NCBI RefSeq assembly: GCF_002073975.1
Contig: NZ_CP020384.1
Span: forward strand, 2,108,001 to 2,172,000
Origin: Rhodovulum sp. MB263
Lineage (GTDB): Bacteria; Pseudomonadota; Alphaproteobacteria; Rhodobacterales; Rhodobacteraceae
Length of the DNA: 64,000 nucleotides
Direction of reading: 5' to 3'
The notes below the pieces were generated by a model. It saw only the letters and a program-made list of their open reading frames with translations. It did no database searches and was not told the origin of the DNA. Of the stretch, positions 26,832 through 37,684 are shown in pieces (the stretch's first letter is position 1; each line of letters begins with the position of its first letter). A program made the translations under genes and the position numbers.

Positions 26832-27038
26832 TCAGAGATAGAAGCGGTCGCTGAATATCCGGCGGATCACGTCCTGACGGGTCAGACCGCGGGCGGCCAG
26901 TTCCTCATCGGAAATGGCGTTCAGCCGGTCCAGCGCGCGCGTGCGCGGGTGGTTCTCGACAATGCGGACCATGGCCGCAATGACCGAGGAAAAGAACGAG
27001 CCGCGAGGGCCCGCAACATGCGTATTCGCGAGTGCCAT
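26832..27038 (-). CDS. DUF1127 small protein (YjiS-like)
   Basis: 68-aa basic protein with the DUF1127 core RTRALDRLNAISDEELAARG then LTRQDVIRRIF near the C-terminus. In Rhodobacter and Agrobacterium, small arginine-rich DUF1127 proteins affect sRNA turnover and phosphate or carbon metabolism (family knowledge); the role of this copy is unknown. The N-terminus (MALANTHVAGPRG) carries an FFSSVIAAMVRIV helix. It is encoded alone, divergent from pyrC. Confidence 0.88.
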   Translation of the reverse strand: MALANTHVAGPRGSFFSSVIAAMVRIVENHPRTRALDRLNAISDEELAARGLTRQDVIRRIFSDRFYL

Positions 27039-27278
27039 ATGGAAACTCCTGTTCGTGTACAGACGTTTCCTCCCATGCCGCCAAGATAGGACAGAATCCG
27101 TGACTTTTCCATTGTCGGCTGGGAAGCCCCGCCTTGCGCCCGGCGGGTGGCTCGCCCCTTCCCTCCCCCGCGGGGCAAAGGCGCGAACCCGCCGGACTTC
27201 GCTTCACCGGGCCCTGGTCCGGCCCGCGTCGCGATCGGTACTGGAAAGCGCCCGGACGATTGTGTATCGCCCTGCCCC

Positions 27279-28322
27279 ATGACCCAGAGCCTCACCATCC
27301 GCCGCCCCGACGACTGGCATCTTCATCTGCGCGACGGCGCCATGCTGGCGGGCGTTCTGCCCGAATCCGCCCGCGACTTCGCCCGTGCCATCATCATGCC
27401 CAATCTCGTGCCGCCGGTGGTGAGCGCAGCCGAAGCCGCCGCCTATCGCGACCGGATCCTGGCCGCGCTGCCCGAGGGGGCGGAATTCACGCCGCTGATG
27501 ACGCTTTATCTCACCGAAGAGACCGACCCCGAGGATGTGGCGCGGGCCCATGCGGCCGGGCTGGTGACGGCGGTCAAGCTCTATCCCGCCGGGGCCACCA
27601 CCAATTCGGCCTCGGGCGTAAGCGATTTCGGCAAGGTTCGGGCGGTGTTCGAAAAGATGGCCGAGATCGGCTGTCCGCTTTGCGTCCATGGCGAGGTTGT
27701 CGACCCCGAGATCGACATCTTCGACCGCGAGGCCGTCTTCATCGACCGGGTGCTCGACCCGATCCGCCGGGCCGTGCCGGGGCTCAGGGTGGTGATGGAG
27801 CATATCACGACCTCGGATGGCGTCGATTACGTGCGCGCGGCCCCGGCGGGGCTTGGTGCGACGATCACGACCCACCACTTGATCATCACCCGCAACCATA
27901 TCCTGGTCGGGGGCATCAAGCCGCATTACTACTGCCTGCCGGTGGCAAAGCGCTCCCGCCACCGCGACGCGCTGGTCGCAGCAGCCACCTCCGGAGATGC
28001 GCGCTTCTTCCTCGGCACCGACAGCGCCCCCCATGTCGATCCCGCCAAGGAATGCGCCTGCGGCTGCGCGGGCGTCTTTTCGGCCAGCAACACGCTTTCC
28101 TGCCTTGCCGAGGTCTTCGAGCAGGCCGATGCGCTCGACCGGCTCGAGGCCTTCGCCTCGCTGAACGGGCCCGCCTTCTATGGCCTGCCGCCCAACGAGG
28201 ACCGCATCACCCTGACCCGGGACGCCGCCCCCGTCGCCTATCCGGCGCGGATCGAGACAGGGGCCGGTCCGGTCACGCTGTTCGATCCGGGCTTCGATCT
28301 GCACTGGCGGGTCGAGCGGTGA
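27279..28322 (+). CDS. pyrC: Dihydroorotase (class II)
   Basis: Zn-dependent cyclisation of carbamoyl aspartate in pyrimidine synthesis; 347 aa, E. coli-like class II. Metal ligands appear in [13 protein letters not shown] (HxH), the carboxylated lysine in [17 protein letters not shown], histidines in LCVHGEV and [13 protein letters not shown], and Asp in [12 protein letters not shown] 27279 begins [16 protein letters not shown], the usual N-terminus. It is followed after 67 bp by pyrE on the same strand, a pyrCE operon. Confidence 0.97.
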   Translation: MTQSLTIRRPDDWHLHLRDGAMLAGVLPESARDFARAIIMPNLVPPVVSAAEAAAYRDRILAALPEGAEFTPLMTLYLTEETDPEDVARAHAAGLVTAVKLYPAGATTNSASGVSDFGKVRAVFEKMAEIGCPLCVHGEVVDPEIDIFDREAVFIDRVLDPIRRAVPGLRVVMEHITTSDGVDYVRAAPAGLGATITTHHLIITRNHILVGGIKPHYYCLPVAKRSRHRDALVAAATSGDARFFLGTDSAPHVDPAKECACGCAGVFSASNTLSCLAEVFEQADALDRLEAFASLNGPAFYGLPPNEDRITLTRDAAPVAYPARIETGAGPVTLFDPGFDLHWRVER

Positions 28323-28389
28323 GCCGCGCATTTTTCGCAGAAAAATCGCCGGGCGGGGCCGTCCGGCAGCCAATGGAGACGTCCGCGCC

Positions 28390-29070
28390 ATGATCCCCAC
28401 AGCCTTCCCGGACCAGACCGAGATCGCCCGCCTGTCCGCCCGCATGCTGCTGGAAATCGGGGCCGTGCATTTCAATGCCGAGACCCCCTTCACGCTGGCC
28501 TCGGGTCTGCCCTCGCCCACCTATATCGACTGCCGCAAGCTGATCTCCTTCCCGCGGATCCGCGCCACGCTGATGGATTTCCTGACCGTCACCGTCCTGC
28601 GCGAGGCGGGCTTCGAGGCCTTCGACAACATCGCCGGTGGCGAGACCGCGGGCATTCCCTTCGCCGCCCTGATCGCCGAGCGGATGGCGCTGCCGATGAC
28701 CTATGTCCGCAAGAAGCCCAAGGGCTATGGCCGCAATGCCCGGATCGAGGGCGTGATGGCCGAGGGCGACCGGGTGCTGCTGGTCGAGGACCTGACCACG
28801 GATGGCGGCTCGAAGCTCAGCTTCGTCGATGCGATCCGCGAGACCGGCGCGGTTTGCGGCCATACGGCGGTGATCTTCTATTACGGGATCTTCCCCGAGA
28901 CCGAGAAGAGGCTCGGCGATCACGGCGTCCGGCTGCACCATCTGTGCACCTGGCGCGACGTTCTGGCCGAGGCCAGGCGCCAGGACGCCTTCGATGCCAC
29001 GACCCTGTCCGAGGTCGAGGCCTTTCTCGATGCCCCCCGGGCCTGGCAGGAGGCGCGCCGCCAGCAATAG
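28390..29070 (+). CDS. pyrE: Orotate phosphoribosyltransferase
   Basis: Converts orotate and PRPP to OMP; 226 aa. The PRPP-binding motif is [15 protein letters not shown], and [18 protein letters not shown] supplies the catalytic lysine loop. [20 protein letters not shown] is the N-terminal signature. It directly follows pyrC. Confidence 0.97.
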   Translation: MIPTAFPDQTEIARLSARMLLEIGAVHFNAETPFTLASGLPSPTYIDCRKLISFPRIRATLMDFLTVTVLREAGFEAFDNIAGGETAGIPFAALIAERMALPMTYVRKKPKGYGRNARIEGVMAEGDRVLLVEDLTTDGGSKLSFVDAIRETGAVCGHTAVIFYYGIFPETEKRLGDHGVRLHHLCTWRDVLAEARRQDAFDATTLSEVEAFLDAPRAWQEARRQQ

Positions 29071-29273
29071 GCGCAATCCCGCCCGCCGCTTGGCCGGACT
29101 TTCCGCCGCCCGGACCGGGCCGACCCAGATCTTGACGCATGAACCTCCTTCGCAGCAAGATGAAGGGGGCGGGACTTCATGCACAATTCATCCACAGGCC
29201 ATCCACAGCTTTACAAAGCTTGCCGTGGCCATTGGCGGGGGGCTAGAACCCGGCCGCAGGGAGATTAATCGAC

Positions 29274-30770
29274 ATGAACAAGGTCAGAACGATCCGGCCC
29301 GAGGGCGAGACAGCCGAAGAGACCGTCGGCCTGCCCCATAACGTCGAGGCCGAACAGCAATTGCTGGGCGCGATCCTGACCAATAACGAGATCTTCGACC
29401 GGATCGCGTCCATCGTCCAGCCGCAGCATTTCTACGACCCGGTCCATTCCCGGATCTACGAAATCGCCGCGAACCGGATCCAGAAGAACCAGCTGGCCTC
29501 GCCGGTCACGCTGAAGGCCTTCCTCGAGGATGACGAGGGGCTGGCCGAACTGGGCGGGCCGGCATATCTGGCGCGGCTTGCGGGGGCGGCGATCTCGTCC
29601 TTCGCGGCCCGCGACTATGCCCAGATGATCTACGATTTCTGGCTCCGCCGCGAGCTGATGAAGCTCGGCGCCGAGATCTCGGACAAGGCGGCCAAGGTCG
29701 ACATCGCCTCGGAACCCGCCGCCCAGATCGTCGAGGCCGAGCAGGGGCTCTACAAGCTGGCCGAGAAGGGCCAGTCCGAATCCGGCTTCCAGTCCTTCCT
29801 GCGCGCCGTCACCGATGCCGTGAAGGTCGCCAATGCCGCCTATCAGCGGGATGGCGGGCTTGCGGGCGTCTCGACCGGGCTGACCGATCTCGACAAGAAG
29901 CTCGGCGGGCTGCACCGCTCGGACCTTCTGATCCTCGCCGGGCGGCCCTCGATGGGCAAGACCTCGCTTGCGACCAACATCGCCTTCAACATCGCCCGCG
30001 CCTACAAGCGCGGCACCATGCCCGACGGGTCGGTCGGCGCGGTGAATGGCGGCGTGGTGGGCTTCTACAGCCTCGAGATGAGCGCCGAGCAGCTCGCCGC
30101 CCGGGTTCTGTCCGAGGCCTCGGAAGTGCCCAGCGAACAGATCCGCCGCGGCGACATGACCGAGGCCGAGTTCCGCCGCTTCGTCAATGCCGCCAAGGAA
30201 CTCGAGGCGTGCCCGCTTTACATCGACGACACCCCCGCCCTGCCGATCAGCCAGCTCGCCGCGCGCGCCCGGCGGCTGAAGCGGACCCACGGGCTCGATG
30301 CGCTCTTCGTCGACTATCTACAGCTCGTGCGTCCCGCCACCGCCAAGGACAGCCGGGTGAACGAGGTCTCCGAGATCACGCAGGGCCTGAAGGCCATCGC
30401 CAAGGAACTGGACATTCCCGTCGTCGCGCTGTCGCAGCTGTCGCGGCAGGTCGAAAGCCGCGAGGACAAGCGGCCGCAGCTGTCCGACCTGCGGGAATCG
30501 GGCTCGATCGAGCAGGATGCCGACGTCGTGATGTTCGTGTTCCGCGAGGAATATTACAAGGAACGCGAGAAACCCAGCGATCATGACCTCGAAGGCATGG
30601 CGCGCTGGCAGGAGGCGATGGAAAGCCTGCACGGCAAGGCCGAGGTCATCATCGGCAAGCAGCGGCACGGGCCCATCGGTTCGGTCGAACTCAGCTTCGA
30701 GGGCCGCTTCACCCGCTTCGGCAACCTCGTCCAACCCTGGCAGCAGGGACAGGCGGTCGAGGGGTTTTGA
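29274..30770 (+). CDS. dnaB: Replicative DNA helicase DnaB
   Basis: Hexameric helicase at the replication fork; 498 aa. The N-terminal primase-interaction domain (about 20-125) starts LPHNVEAEQQLLGAILTNNE. The RecA-like C-terminal domain has Walker A LAGRPSMGKTSLA (about 220-232), the Walker B region LDALFVDYLQLV and VVALSQLSRQVESR. DADVVMFVFREEYY and IGKQRHGPIGSVEL close the protein. The region 29071-29273 before it is an AT-richer spacer holding its promoter. The alr gene follows on the same strand after about 75 bp. Confidence 0.98.
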   Translation: MNKVRTIRPEGETAEETVGLPHNVEAEQQLLGAILTNNEIFDRIASIVQPQHFYDPVHSRIYEIAANRIQKNQLASPVTLKAFLEDDEGLAELGGPAYLARLAGAAISSFAARDYAQMIYDFWLRRELMKLGAEISDKAAKVDIASEPAAQIVEAEQGLYKLAEKGQSESGFQSFLRAVTDAVKVANAAYQRDGGLAGVSTGLTDLDKKLGGLHRSDLLILAGRPSMGKTSLATNIAFNIARAYKRGTMPDGSVGAVNGGVVGFYSLEMSAEQLAARVLSEASEVPSEQIRRGDMTEAEFRRFVNAAKELEACPLYIDDTPALPISQLAARARRLKRTHGLDALFVDYLQLVRPATAKDSRVNEVSEITQGLKAIAKELDIPVVALSQLSRQVESREDKRPQLSDLRESGSIEQDADVVMFVFREEYYKEREKPSDHDLEGMARWQEAMESLHGKAEVIIGKQRHGPIGSVELSFEGRFTRFGNLVQPWQQGQAVEGF

Positions 30771-30847
30771 TCGGACCTTGGGTCGCGGCCCCGCGCCCGG
30801 GGCATTCCGCTCTTGACGCGGCCCGCGCGCGTGGCACAACAGCGCCC

Positions 30848-31900
30848 ATGGCTACCGGAACACTCACGATCGATCTCGACGCGCTCGCGCGGAACTGGAA
30901 GGCGCTCGACCGCGCAAGCGGGGCGGGCGTGGAAACGGGGGCCGTCGTCAAGGCCGACGGCTACGGGCTTGGCGGCGACCGCGTCGCCCGCGTGCTGGCC
31001 CAGGCCGGCGCCCGGCGCTTCTTCGTCGCCGCCGCCGAGGAAGGCGCCCAGATCCGCAACGCGCTGGGACCGGGGCCGCAGATCTGCGTGTTCTCGGGCC
31101 ATATGCCGGGCGATACCGACATGATCGGCGATCTCGATCTGGTGCCGATGCTGAACTCGGTCGAGCAGCTCACCCGCCATATGGAGGGCCTGCCCGGCCG
31201 GCCCTTCGGCATCCAGCTCGATTCGGGGATGAACCGGCTGGGTCTCGAACCGGCCGAATGGGCCGCGCTGCGCGAGATCGTTCTGGCCGCGAAGCCGGTT
31301 CTGATCATGAGCCATCTGGCCTGCGCCGACGAGCCCGAGCACCCCGCGAACCTCCAGCAGCTGACCGCCTTCCGCGAGATGACCGAAGGCTGCGACGTGC
31401 CGCGCTCGCTCTCGGCCACCGGCGGGGTGCTGCTGGGACCGGACTATCATTTCGACGTCACCCGGCCCGGCATGGGCGTCTATGGCGGGATGCCCTTCGC
31501 CGAGGCCGAGCCGGTCGTCGGCCTCTCCTTCCCGGTGATCCAGACCCGCGAGGTTGAACCGGGCGAGAGCATCGGTTACGGCTATACATATACCGCCCCC
31601 GATCGCCGCGTGGTCGCGACCGTCACAGCAGGCTATGCCGACGGCATGCACCGGGCGCTGTCGAACCGGGGCCAGCTCTGGTTCGAGGGCACGCCCTGCT
31701 CGATCCTCGGGAGGGTCTCGATGGACCTCATCACCGCCGACATCACCCATCTTCGCAAGGTGCCGCCCGCGCTCGACCTGCTCTGCCCCGAACAGGGGGT
31801 GGATGCGGTCGCCGACGCGGCCGGAACCATCGGCTACGAGATCATGACCGCGCTCGGGCGCCGCTATGCCCGCCGTTACGTCAGCGGAGCCGGGGCATGA
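30848..31900 (+). CDS. alr: Alanine racemase
   Basis: PLP enzyme producing D-alanine for peptidoglycan; 350 aa. The PLP lysine lies in AVVKADGYGLGGDRVARVL (K35). MSHLACADEPEHPANLQQL, GVYGGMPFAEAEPV and the catalytic-tyrosine region SIGYGYTYTAPDRRVVATV follow. GRVSMDLITADIT is the typical late motif. ATG 30848 gives the canonical N-terminus (ATGTLTIDLDALARNW). Its stop overlaps the mlaE start by 4 bp, so cell-wall precursor synthesis is coupled in expression to a lipid-transport gene set. Confidence 0.96.
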   Translation: MATGTLTIDLDALARNWKALDRASGAGVETGAVVKADGYGLGGDRVARVLAQAGARRFFVAAAEEGAQIRNALGPGPQICVFSGHMPGDTDMIGDLDLVPMLNSVEQLTRHMEGLPGRPFGIQLDSGMNRLGLEPAEWAALREIVLAAKPVLIMSHLACADEPEHPANLQQLTAFREMTEGCDVPRSLSATGGVLLGPDYHFDVTRPGMGVYGGMPFAEAEPVVGLSFPVIQTREVEPGESIGYGYTYTAPDRRVVATVTAGYADGMHRALSNRGQLWFEGTPCSILGRVSMDLITADITHLRKVPPALDLLCPEQGVDAVADAAGTIGYEIMTALGRRYARRYVSGAGA

Positions 31901-32679
31901 CCCTGCTGGCGCCGCTCGGCGCGCTCGGACGCGCCGTACTGGGGGCGCTCGCGGCCATCGGCCGGATTGCGCTCTATGGCCTGGCCACACTCTACGCCCT
32001 GGTCCGGCCACCCTTCTACCTGCGCGAGCTCGGCCATGCGATCTGGGTGATCGGCTATAACAGCCTGCCCGTGGTCGGGCTTACCGCCGTCTTCACCGGG
32101 GCCGCTCTGGCGCTGCAGATCTACGAGGGCGGCTCGCGCTTCAATGCCGGGCAGGTGGTGCCCTCGATCGTGGCCATCGGCATGGTGCGCGAGCTTGGAC
32201 CGGTCCTTGGCGGGCTGATGGTGGCCGCGCGCGTGGCCTCGTCGATCGCGGCCGAGATCGGCACGATGAAGGTGACCGAGCAGATCGACGCCCTGGCCAC
32301 GCTCTCGACCGACCCGATGCGCTATCTGACCGTGCCGAGGGTGCTGGCAGCGACGCTGACCGTGCCGATCCTGGTGGCGGTGGGCGATTCCATCGGCATT
32401 CTCGGCGGCTATCTGGTCGGCACCAAGAGCCTCGGGCTGAACGCCGCCGCCTATCTCAAGAATACCGCCGATTACCTCGAGTTCTGGGACGTGACCTCGG
32501 GGCTGATCAAGGGCGCGGTCTTCGGCTTCCTGATCGCGCTCGTGGGCTGCTATTTCGGCATGAATTCGGGTCGCGGCGCCCAGGGCGTCGGCGCGGCCAC
32601 GAAATCCGCCGTGGTGGCCGCCTCGATCCTGATCCTCGCCTCGAACTATCTTCTCACCACATTGTTCTTCTCCGCATGA
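31897..32679 (+). CDS. mlaE: MlaE-family ABC lipid transporter permease
   Basis: Integral membrane component of an MlaFEDB-type phospholipid transporter that maintains outer-membrane asymmetry; 260 aa. Family features are FYLRELGHAIWVIGYNSLPV, VFTGAALALQIYEGGSRF, IGMVRELGPVLGGLMVAARV and the EIGTMKVTEQIDALATLSTD motif, with FGMNSGRGAQGVGAAT before the last helix. It overlaps alr and mlaF by 4 bp on each side. No MlaD (MCE) gene is adjacent, so the periplasmic partner must be elsewhere. Confidence 0.93.
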   Translation: MTLLAPLGALGRAVLGALAAIGRIALYGLATLYALVRPPFYLRELGHAIWVIGYNSLPVVGLTAVFTGAALALQIYEGGSRFNAGQVVPSIVAIGMVRELGPVLGGLMVAARVASSIAAEIGTMKVTEQIDALATLSTDPMRYLTVPRVLAATLTVPILVAVGDSIGILGGYLVGTKSLGLNAAAYLKNTADYLEFWDVTSGLIKGAVFGFLIALVGCYFGMNSGRGAQGVGAATKSAVVAASILILASNYLLTTLFFSA

Positions 32680-33422
32680 TCGAGCTTCGCCACATCGAAA
32701 AGGCCTTCGGCCGCAACCGCGTGCTGCGCGACGTCAACCTGTCCGTTCCGAAAGGCGCGAGCATGGTCATCATCGGCGGCTCGGGCACCGGCAAGTCGGT
32801 GCTTTTGAAATGCATCCTCGGGCTTGTCAGGCCCGATGCGGGCCAGATCCTGATCCAGGGCGAAGACGCCTCGAAGGCCGAGCGCGAGGCGTTTCTGGCG
32901 CGGTTCGGGATGCTGTTCCAGGGCGGCGCACTGTTCGACTCGTTGCCGGTCTGGCAGAACGTGGCCTTCCGGCTGTTGCGCGGCCCCGGCAAGCGGCCCA
33001 AGGCCGAGGCCCGCGAGATCGCCATCGAGAAGCTGCGCCGGGTCGGGCTGAAGCCCGATGTCGCCGAGCTGTTCCCGGCCGAGCTCTCGGGCGGCATGCA
33101 AAAGCGCGTGGGCCTGGCTCGCGCCATCGCGGCCGAGCCCGAGATCATCTTCTTCGACGAGCCCACGACCGGGCTCGACCCGATCATGGCCGGCGTCATC
33201 AACGAGCTGATCCGCGAGATCGTGGTCGAGATGGGCGCGACCGCCATGACTATCACCCATGACATGAGCTCCGTCCGGGCAATTGCCGACAATGTGGCGA
33301 TGCTGCATGGCGGCGTGATCCAGTGGACGGGCCCCGTCGCCGACATGGACCACTCGGGCGATCCCTATCTCGACCAGTTCATCCATGGCCGCGCCGAAGG
33401 CCCCATCGAGGCGGTGCGGTGA
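32676..33422 (+). CDS. mlaF: MlaF-family ABC transporter ATP-binding protein
   Basis: ATPase energising the MlaE permease; 248 aa. Walker A is GGSGTGKSVLLKC (about 33-45), the signature is LSGGMQKRVGLARAIA and Walker B is IIFFDEPTTGLDP, followed by the H-loop region MTITHDMSSVRAIAD. GMLFQGGALFDSLPVWQNVA is the Q-loop context typical of the Mla branch. It is translationally coupled to mlaE. Confidence 0.95.
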   Translation: MIELRHIEKAFGRNRVLRDVNLSVPKGASMVIIGGSGTGKSVLLKCILGLVRPDAGQILIQGEDASKAEREAFLARFGMLFQGGALFDSLPVWQNVAFRLLRGPGKRPKAEAREIAIEKLRRVGLKPDVAELFPAELSGGMQKRVGLARAIAAEPEIIFFDEPTTGLDPIMAGVINELIREIVVEMGATAMTITHDMSSVRAIADNVAMLHGGVIQWTGPVADMDHSGDPYLDQFIHGRAEGPIEAVR

Positions 33423-33432
33423 CGGAACGGCC

Positions 33433-33882
33433 GTGACCCTGCGCCTGCTGCGCCTCGCCAATCTGGCGCTGCTGGTCCTGTTCCCCATCGCCTGGGCGGC
33501 GCCCTTGCTGCGCGCGGGGCTGTTGCCACTGTTCGGACTGTCGGAGATCTCGGTGCTGTCGGGGCTCGCCTCGCTCTGGCAGACCGACATCCTGCTGGCG
33601 CTGCTGGTGACGCTTCTGGCGCTGGTCGCGCCCTATGCCAAGACCGTGGGGCTGGCGCTGATCCAGTACGATCTGGCCTCGCCACGGCTGCTGCCCGCGA
33701 TCCATGTCATGGGCAAGCTCGCCATGGCCGATGTGTTCCTGATCGCGATCTATGTGGTGGTGGTCAAGGGTATCGGCATGGGCCGGGTCGAGACCGCCTG
33801 GGGGCTTTACCTCTTCACCTTCTGCGTGCTGGCCTCGCTGGCGCTGTCGAGCCTGACGGCCCGGGCCCTGAAACGGGGCTGA
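33433..33882 (+). CDS. PqiA-family membrane protein
   Basis: 149-aa membrane protein of the paraquat-inducible protein A family with about four TM segments: LALLVLFPIAWAAPLLRAGL, LLALLVTLLALVAPYAKTVG, MADVFLIAIYVVVVKGIG and FTFCVLASLALSSLTA. It is a single-domain version without the cysteine motifs of E. coli PqiA. The start is GTG 33433, 10 bp behind mlaF, so it belongs to the alr-mlaE-mlaF operon. PqiA proteins accompany MCE systems, which fits a lipid-transport role. Confidence 0.85.
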   Translation: MTLRLLRLANLALLVLFPIAWAAPLLRAGLLPLFGLSEISVLSGLASLWQTDILLALLVTLLALVAPYAKTVGLALIQYDLASPRLLPAIHVMGKLAMADVFLIAIYVVVVKGIGMGRVETAWGLYLFTFCVLASLALSSLTARALKRG

Positions 33883-33907
33883 GCGCCCGGCGAGATCCGC
33901 CGGGCGC
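33883..33907. terminator. Perfect hairpin between convergent pqiA-like gene and metH
   Basis: GCGCCCGGCG (33883-33892), loop AGATC, CGCCGGGCGC (33898-33907). A 10-bp perfect stem starts at the base after the pqiA stop and ends 15 bp before the metH stop. No T tract is present on either strand, but the position suggests a bidirectional terminator or transcript-end stabiliser. Confidence 0.6.
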
Positions 33908-33922
33908 GTAGAGCGCGTGGCT

Positions 33923-36900
33923 TCAGGCTGCCGCCGCGTCGCCGCCCCTGCCGGGGGTGTAATTCAGCACCGGTGCCAGATGGCGTTCGGCCTCGGAGAG
34001 CGCAATCCCCTTCCGCGCGGCATAATCGGCGACCTGGTCGGCCTCGACCTTGCCGATCCCGAAATAATAGCTGTCGGGATGGGCGAAATAGAGCCCCGAG
34101 ACCGACGAGCCCGGCCACATCGCCATGCTCTCGGTCAGCCGGATGCCGACCGCGCGCTCGGCATCGAGCAGCCGGAACAGCGTCACCTTCTCGGTATGGT
34201 CGGGCTGGGCCGGATAGCCCGGCGCGGGCCGGATGCCCTTGTAGGGCTCTGCGATCAGCTCTTCGGGGCTGAAGGCCTCGTCGGGCGCATAGCCCCAGAG
34301 CGTCCGGCGCACTTCCGAATGCATCCGTTCGGCGAAGGCCTCGGCGATGCGGTCGGCAAGCGCCTTGACCATGATCGCACTATAGTCGTCATGTTCGGCC
34401 GCCATGCGCTCGGCGATGGCGACCTCCTCGGGGCCCGCGGTCACCGCAAAACCGCCCAGATAGTCGGGCGCGACGCCTTCGGGGGCCACGAAATCCGACA
34501 GCGCGGCATTGGCCACGCCCGGCCGCTTGGCGGTCTGCTGGCGCAGCGTATGGAAAGTCGCAAGCGTCCCGGTCCGGTCCTCGCCGGTGTAAAGCCGGAC
34601 ATCGTCGCCCACCGCATTGGCAGGCCAGAAGCCCACCACGCCCTTCGGCGCGAACCACGCGCCCTGCACGATCCGGTCGAGCATCCGCCGCGCATCGTCG
34701 TAAAGCGTGCGCGCCGCCTCGCCCTTCTTCTCGTCCTCGAGAATGCGCGGAAACACCCCCCGCATGTCCCAGGCATGAAAGAACGGCGTCCAGTCGATAT
34801 GCGCGGCCAGATCCGACAGATCCCAGCGGTCATAGACCCTGGTGCCGAGGAAGGAGGGCCTGACCGGGGCATGGGCCGTCCAGTCGATCGGCACCGGATT
34901 GGCGCGGGCCGCAGCCAGCGGCAGACGCTTCTTGGCGGCCTCGCCACGGGCATGCTTTTCGGCGATCTCGCGATATTCCTCGCGGATGCCCTCGACATAG
35001 CCCGCCCTTTGGTTGTCGCTCAGGAGCGACGAGACCACGCCCACCGCGCGGCTGGCATCGGTGACATAGACCGCCTGCCCCCGGCTGTAATGCGGCGCGA
35101 TCTTCACCGCCGTATGCACCTTGCTGGTGGTCGCCCCCCCGATCAGCAGCGGAATGTCGAAGCCCTGACGCTCCATCTCCGAGGCCATATGCACCATCTC
35201 GTCGAGCGAGGGCGTGATCAGCCCCGACAGGCCGATGATGTCGACCTCGTGCTCCTTCGCGGCGGCGATGATCTTCTCGGGCGGGACCATCACCCCCAGA
35301 TCGACGATCTCGTAATTGTTGCAGGCCAGAACGACGCCGACGATGTTCTTGCCGATGTCATGGACGTCGCCCTTGACGGTGGCCATCAGGACCTTGCCCG
35401 CAGCCTCGCGGCGGCCATCCTTCTCGGCCTCCATATGGGGCAGCAGCACGGCCACGGCCTGCTTCATCACGCGCGCCGATTTCACCACCTGCGGCAGGAA
35501 CATCTTGCCCGCGCCGAAGAGGTCTCCGACCACGTTCATCCCCGCCATCAGCGGGCCCTCGATGACATGCAGTGGTCGCTCGGCGGCCAGCCGGGCTTCC
35601 TCGGTATCGGCCTCGATGAATTCGGTGATGCCGTTGACCAGCGCATGTTCCAGCCGTTTCCCGACCGGCAGCTCGCGCCAGGACATGTCCTTCTCGCGGG
35701 TCTTGCCGCCGCCCTGCCCGCGATATTTCTCGGCCAGCTCCAGCATCCGCTCGGTGGCATTGGCGTTGCGGTTCAGAACCACATCCTCGCAGGCCTCGCG
35801 CAGCTCGGGGTCGATCTGGTCATAGACTGCCAGCTGCCCGGCATTGACGATGCCCATATCCATGCCGGCCTGGATGGCGTGGTACAGGAAGACCGCATGC
35901 ATCGCCTCGCGCACCGGCTCGTTGCCGCGGAAGCTGAAGGACAGGTTCGAGACACCGCCCGAGACATGGACATGCGGGCAATCGGCCGTGATCCGGCGGG
36001 TGGCCTCGATGAAATCGACGCCGTAATTGTCATGCTCCTCGATGCCGGTCGCGACGGCGAAGACATTGGGGTCGAAGATGATGTCCTCGGGCGGGAAGCC
36101 GACCTCCTCGGTCAGAAGCTTGTAGGCACGCCGGCAGATCTCGACCTTGCGGTCCTCGGTATCGGCCTGGCCCTGCTCGTCGAAGGCCATCACGATCACC
36201 GCCGCGCCATAGGCCCGGCACAGCCGCGCATGATGCAGGAAGGCCTCCTCGCCCTCCTTCATCGAGATCGAGTTGACCACGGGCTTGCCCTGCACGCATT
36301 TCAGGCCGGCCTCGATCACCTCCCATTTCGAGCTGTCGATCATCACCGGAACGCGGGCGATATCGGGCTCGGCGGCGACGAGGTTCAGGAAATCGATCAT
36401 CGCCTGTTTCGAATCGATCAGCCCCTCATCCATGTTCACGTCGATGATCTGGGCGCCGTTCTCGACCTGATCGCGCGCCACATCCAGGGCGGTCGCGTAA
36501 TCCTGCTCCTTGATCAGCTTGCGGAAGCGGGCCGAGCCGGTGACGTTCGTCCGCTCGCCCACATTCACGAAGGGGATATCGTCGGTCAGGGTGAAGGGCT
36601 CGAGCCCCGACAGCCGCAAATGACGCGCGGGCCTGGGCAGGCTGCGGGGGGCATGCCCCTTCACCGCCTGTGCCACGGCCGCGATATGATCGTAGGTCGA
36701 GCCGCAGCAGCCGCCGACCACGTTGACCAGCCCGTCCTCTGCGAAGCCCGCGACCAGCGCCGCCATCTCGTCCGGGGTCTGGTCGTATTCGCCCATCTCG
36801 TTGGGAAGCCCCGCATTGGGATAGGCACAGATCAGGGTATCGGCCACGGCCGAAAGCTCGGCCAGATGCGGGCGCATCGCATCGGCCCCCAGCGCGCAGT

Positions 36901-37684
36901 TCAGCCCGATGGTCAGCGGGTTCGCGTGACGGACCGAATGCCAGAAGGCCGTGGGCGTCTGCCCCGAGAGCGTGCGCCCCGACAGGTCGGTGATGGTGCC
37001 CGAGATCATCACCGGCAGGCGCAGGCCGGTCTCGGTGAACACCTCCTCGCAGGCGAAGATCGCGGCCTTGGCGTTCAACGTGTCGAAGATCGTCTCGATC
37101 AGCACCAGATCGGTGCCGCCCGCGATCAGCCCGCGCAGCTGCTGGGCATAGGCGATCCGCAGATCGTCGAAGCTGACGGCCCGGTATCCGGGGTCGTTCA
37201 CATCGGGGCTGATCGAGGCGGTGCGGTTGGTCGGCCCCAGCGCGCCCGCGACGAAGCGGTGCCGCCCGTCCTCGGCCTCGGCCCGGTCCATGGCCTTGCG
37301 CGCCAGCCGCGCGCCCGCCTCGTTCAGCGCGAAGACCTTGTCTTCCAGACCGTAATCGGCCTGGGCGATGGTGGTCGAGGAAAAGGTGTTGGTCTCGACC
37401 AGATCCGCGCCCGCGAGGGCATAGCGGTAATGGATCTCCTCGATCACATCCGGATTGGTGAGATTGAGGAGGTCGTTATTGCCCTTCTGCGGCTTGTCGC
37501 CATGCAGATGGCATCCGCAACCCGCCCCATGGCCGGTGAAATCCTCCTCGCTCAGGCCGAGCTTCTGGATCTGCGTGCCCATCGCCCCGTCAAGGACCAG
37601 AACCCGGTCACGCGCAGCCGCACGAAGGGTGTCGAAGACGGGCGAGAGGGCGAGGCGGGCGGGGCGGGGTACGGTATGGGTCAT
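33923..37684 (-). CDS. metH: Cobalamin-dependent methionine synthase
   Basis: Transfers methyl from methyl-THF to homocysteine via B12; 1253 aa, full length. Domains in order: homocysteine-binding barrel ([20 protein letters not shown] ... [15 protein letters not shown], Zn cysteines), pterin-binding domain ([20 protein letters not shown]), B12-binding module with [19 protein letters not shown] carrying the cobalt-ligand His, and the AdoMet activation domain ([20 protein letters not shown]). ATG 37684 gives [11 protein letters not shown]; the frame is open a further 34 codons upstream without similarity. I saw no cobalamin riboswitch in the upstream 650 bp. Confidence 0.98.
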   Translation of the reverse strand: MTHTVPRPARLALSPVFDTLRAAARDRVLVLDGAMGTQIQKLGLSEEDFTGHGAGCGCHLHGDKPQKGNNDLLNLTNPDVIEEIHYRYALAGADLVETNTFSSTTIAQADYGLEDKVFALNEAGARLARKAMDRAEAEDGRHRFVAGALGPTNRTASISPDVNDPGYRAVSFDDLRIAYAQQLRGLIAGGTDLVLIETIFDTLNAKAAIFACEEVFTETGLRLPVMISGTITDLSGRTLSGQTPTAFWHSVRHANPLTIGLNCALGADAMRPHLAELSAVADTLICAYPNAGLPNEMGEYDQTPDEMAALVAGFAEDGLVNVVGGCCGSTYDHIAAVAQAVKGHAPRSLPRPARHLRLSGLEPFTLTDDIPFVNVGERTNVTGSARFRKLIKEQDYATALDVARDQVENGAQIIDVNMDEGLIDSKQAMIDFLNLVAAEPDIARVPVMIDSSKWEVIEAGLKCVQGKPVVNSISMKEGEEAFLHHARLCRAYGAAVIVMAFDEQGQADTEDRKVEICRRAYKLLTEEVGFPPEDIIFDPNVFAVATGIEEHDNYGVDFIEATRRITADCPHVHVSGGVSNLSFSFRGNEPVREAMHAVFLYHAIQAGMDMGIVNAGQLAVYDQIDPELREACEDVVLNRNANATERMLELAEKYRGQGGGKTREKDMSWRELPVGKRLEHALVNGITEFIEADTEEARLAAERPLHVIEGPLMAGMNVVGDLFGAGKMFLPQVVKSARVMKQAVAVLLPHMEAEKDGRREAAGKVLMATVKGDVHDIGKNIVGVVLACNNYEIVDLGVMVPPEKIIAAAKEHEVDIIGLSGLITPSLDEMVHMASEMERQGFDIPLLIGGATTSKVHTAVKIAPHYSRGQAVYVTDASRAVGVVSSLLSDNQRAGYVEGIREEYREIAEKHARGEAAKKRLPLAAARANPVPIDWTAHAPVRPSFLGTRVYDRWDLSDLAAHIDWTPFFHAWDMRGVFPRILEDEKKGEAARTLYDDARRMLDRIVQGAWFAPKGVVGFWPANAVGDDVRLYTGEDRTGTLATFHTLRQQTAKRPGVANAALSDFVAPEGVAPDYLGGFAVTAGPEEVAIAERMAAEHDDYSAIMVKALADRIAEAFAERMHSEVRRTLWGYAPDEAFSPEELIAEPYKGIRPAPGYPAQPDHTEKVTLFRLLDAERAVGIRLTESMAMWPGSSVSGLYFAHPDSYYFGIGKVEADQVADYAARKGIALSEAERHLAPVLNYTPGRGGDAAAA

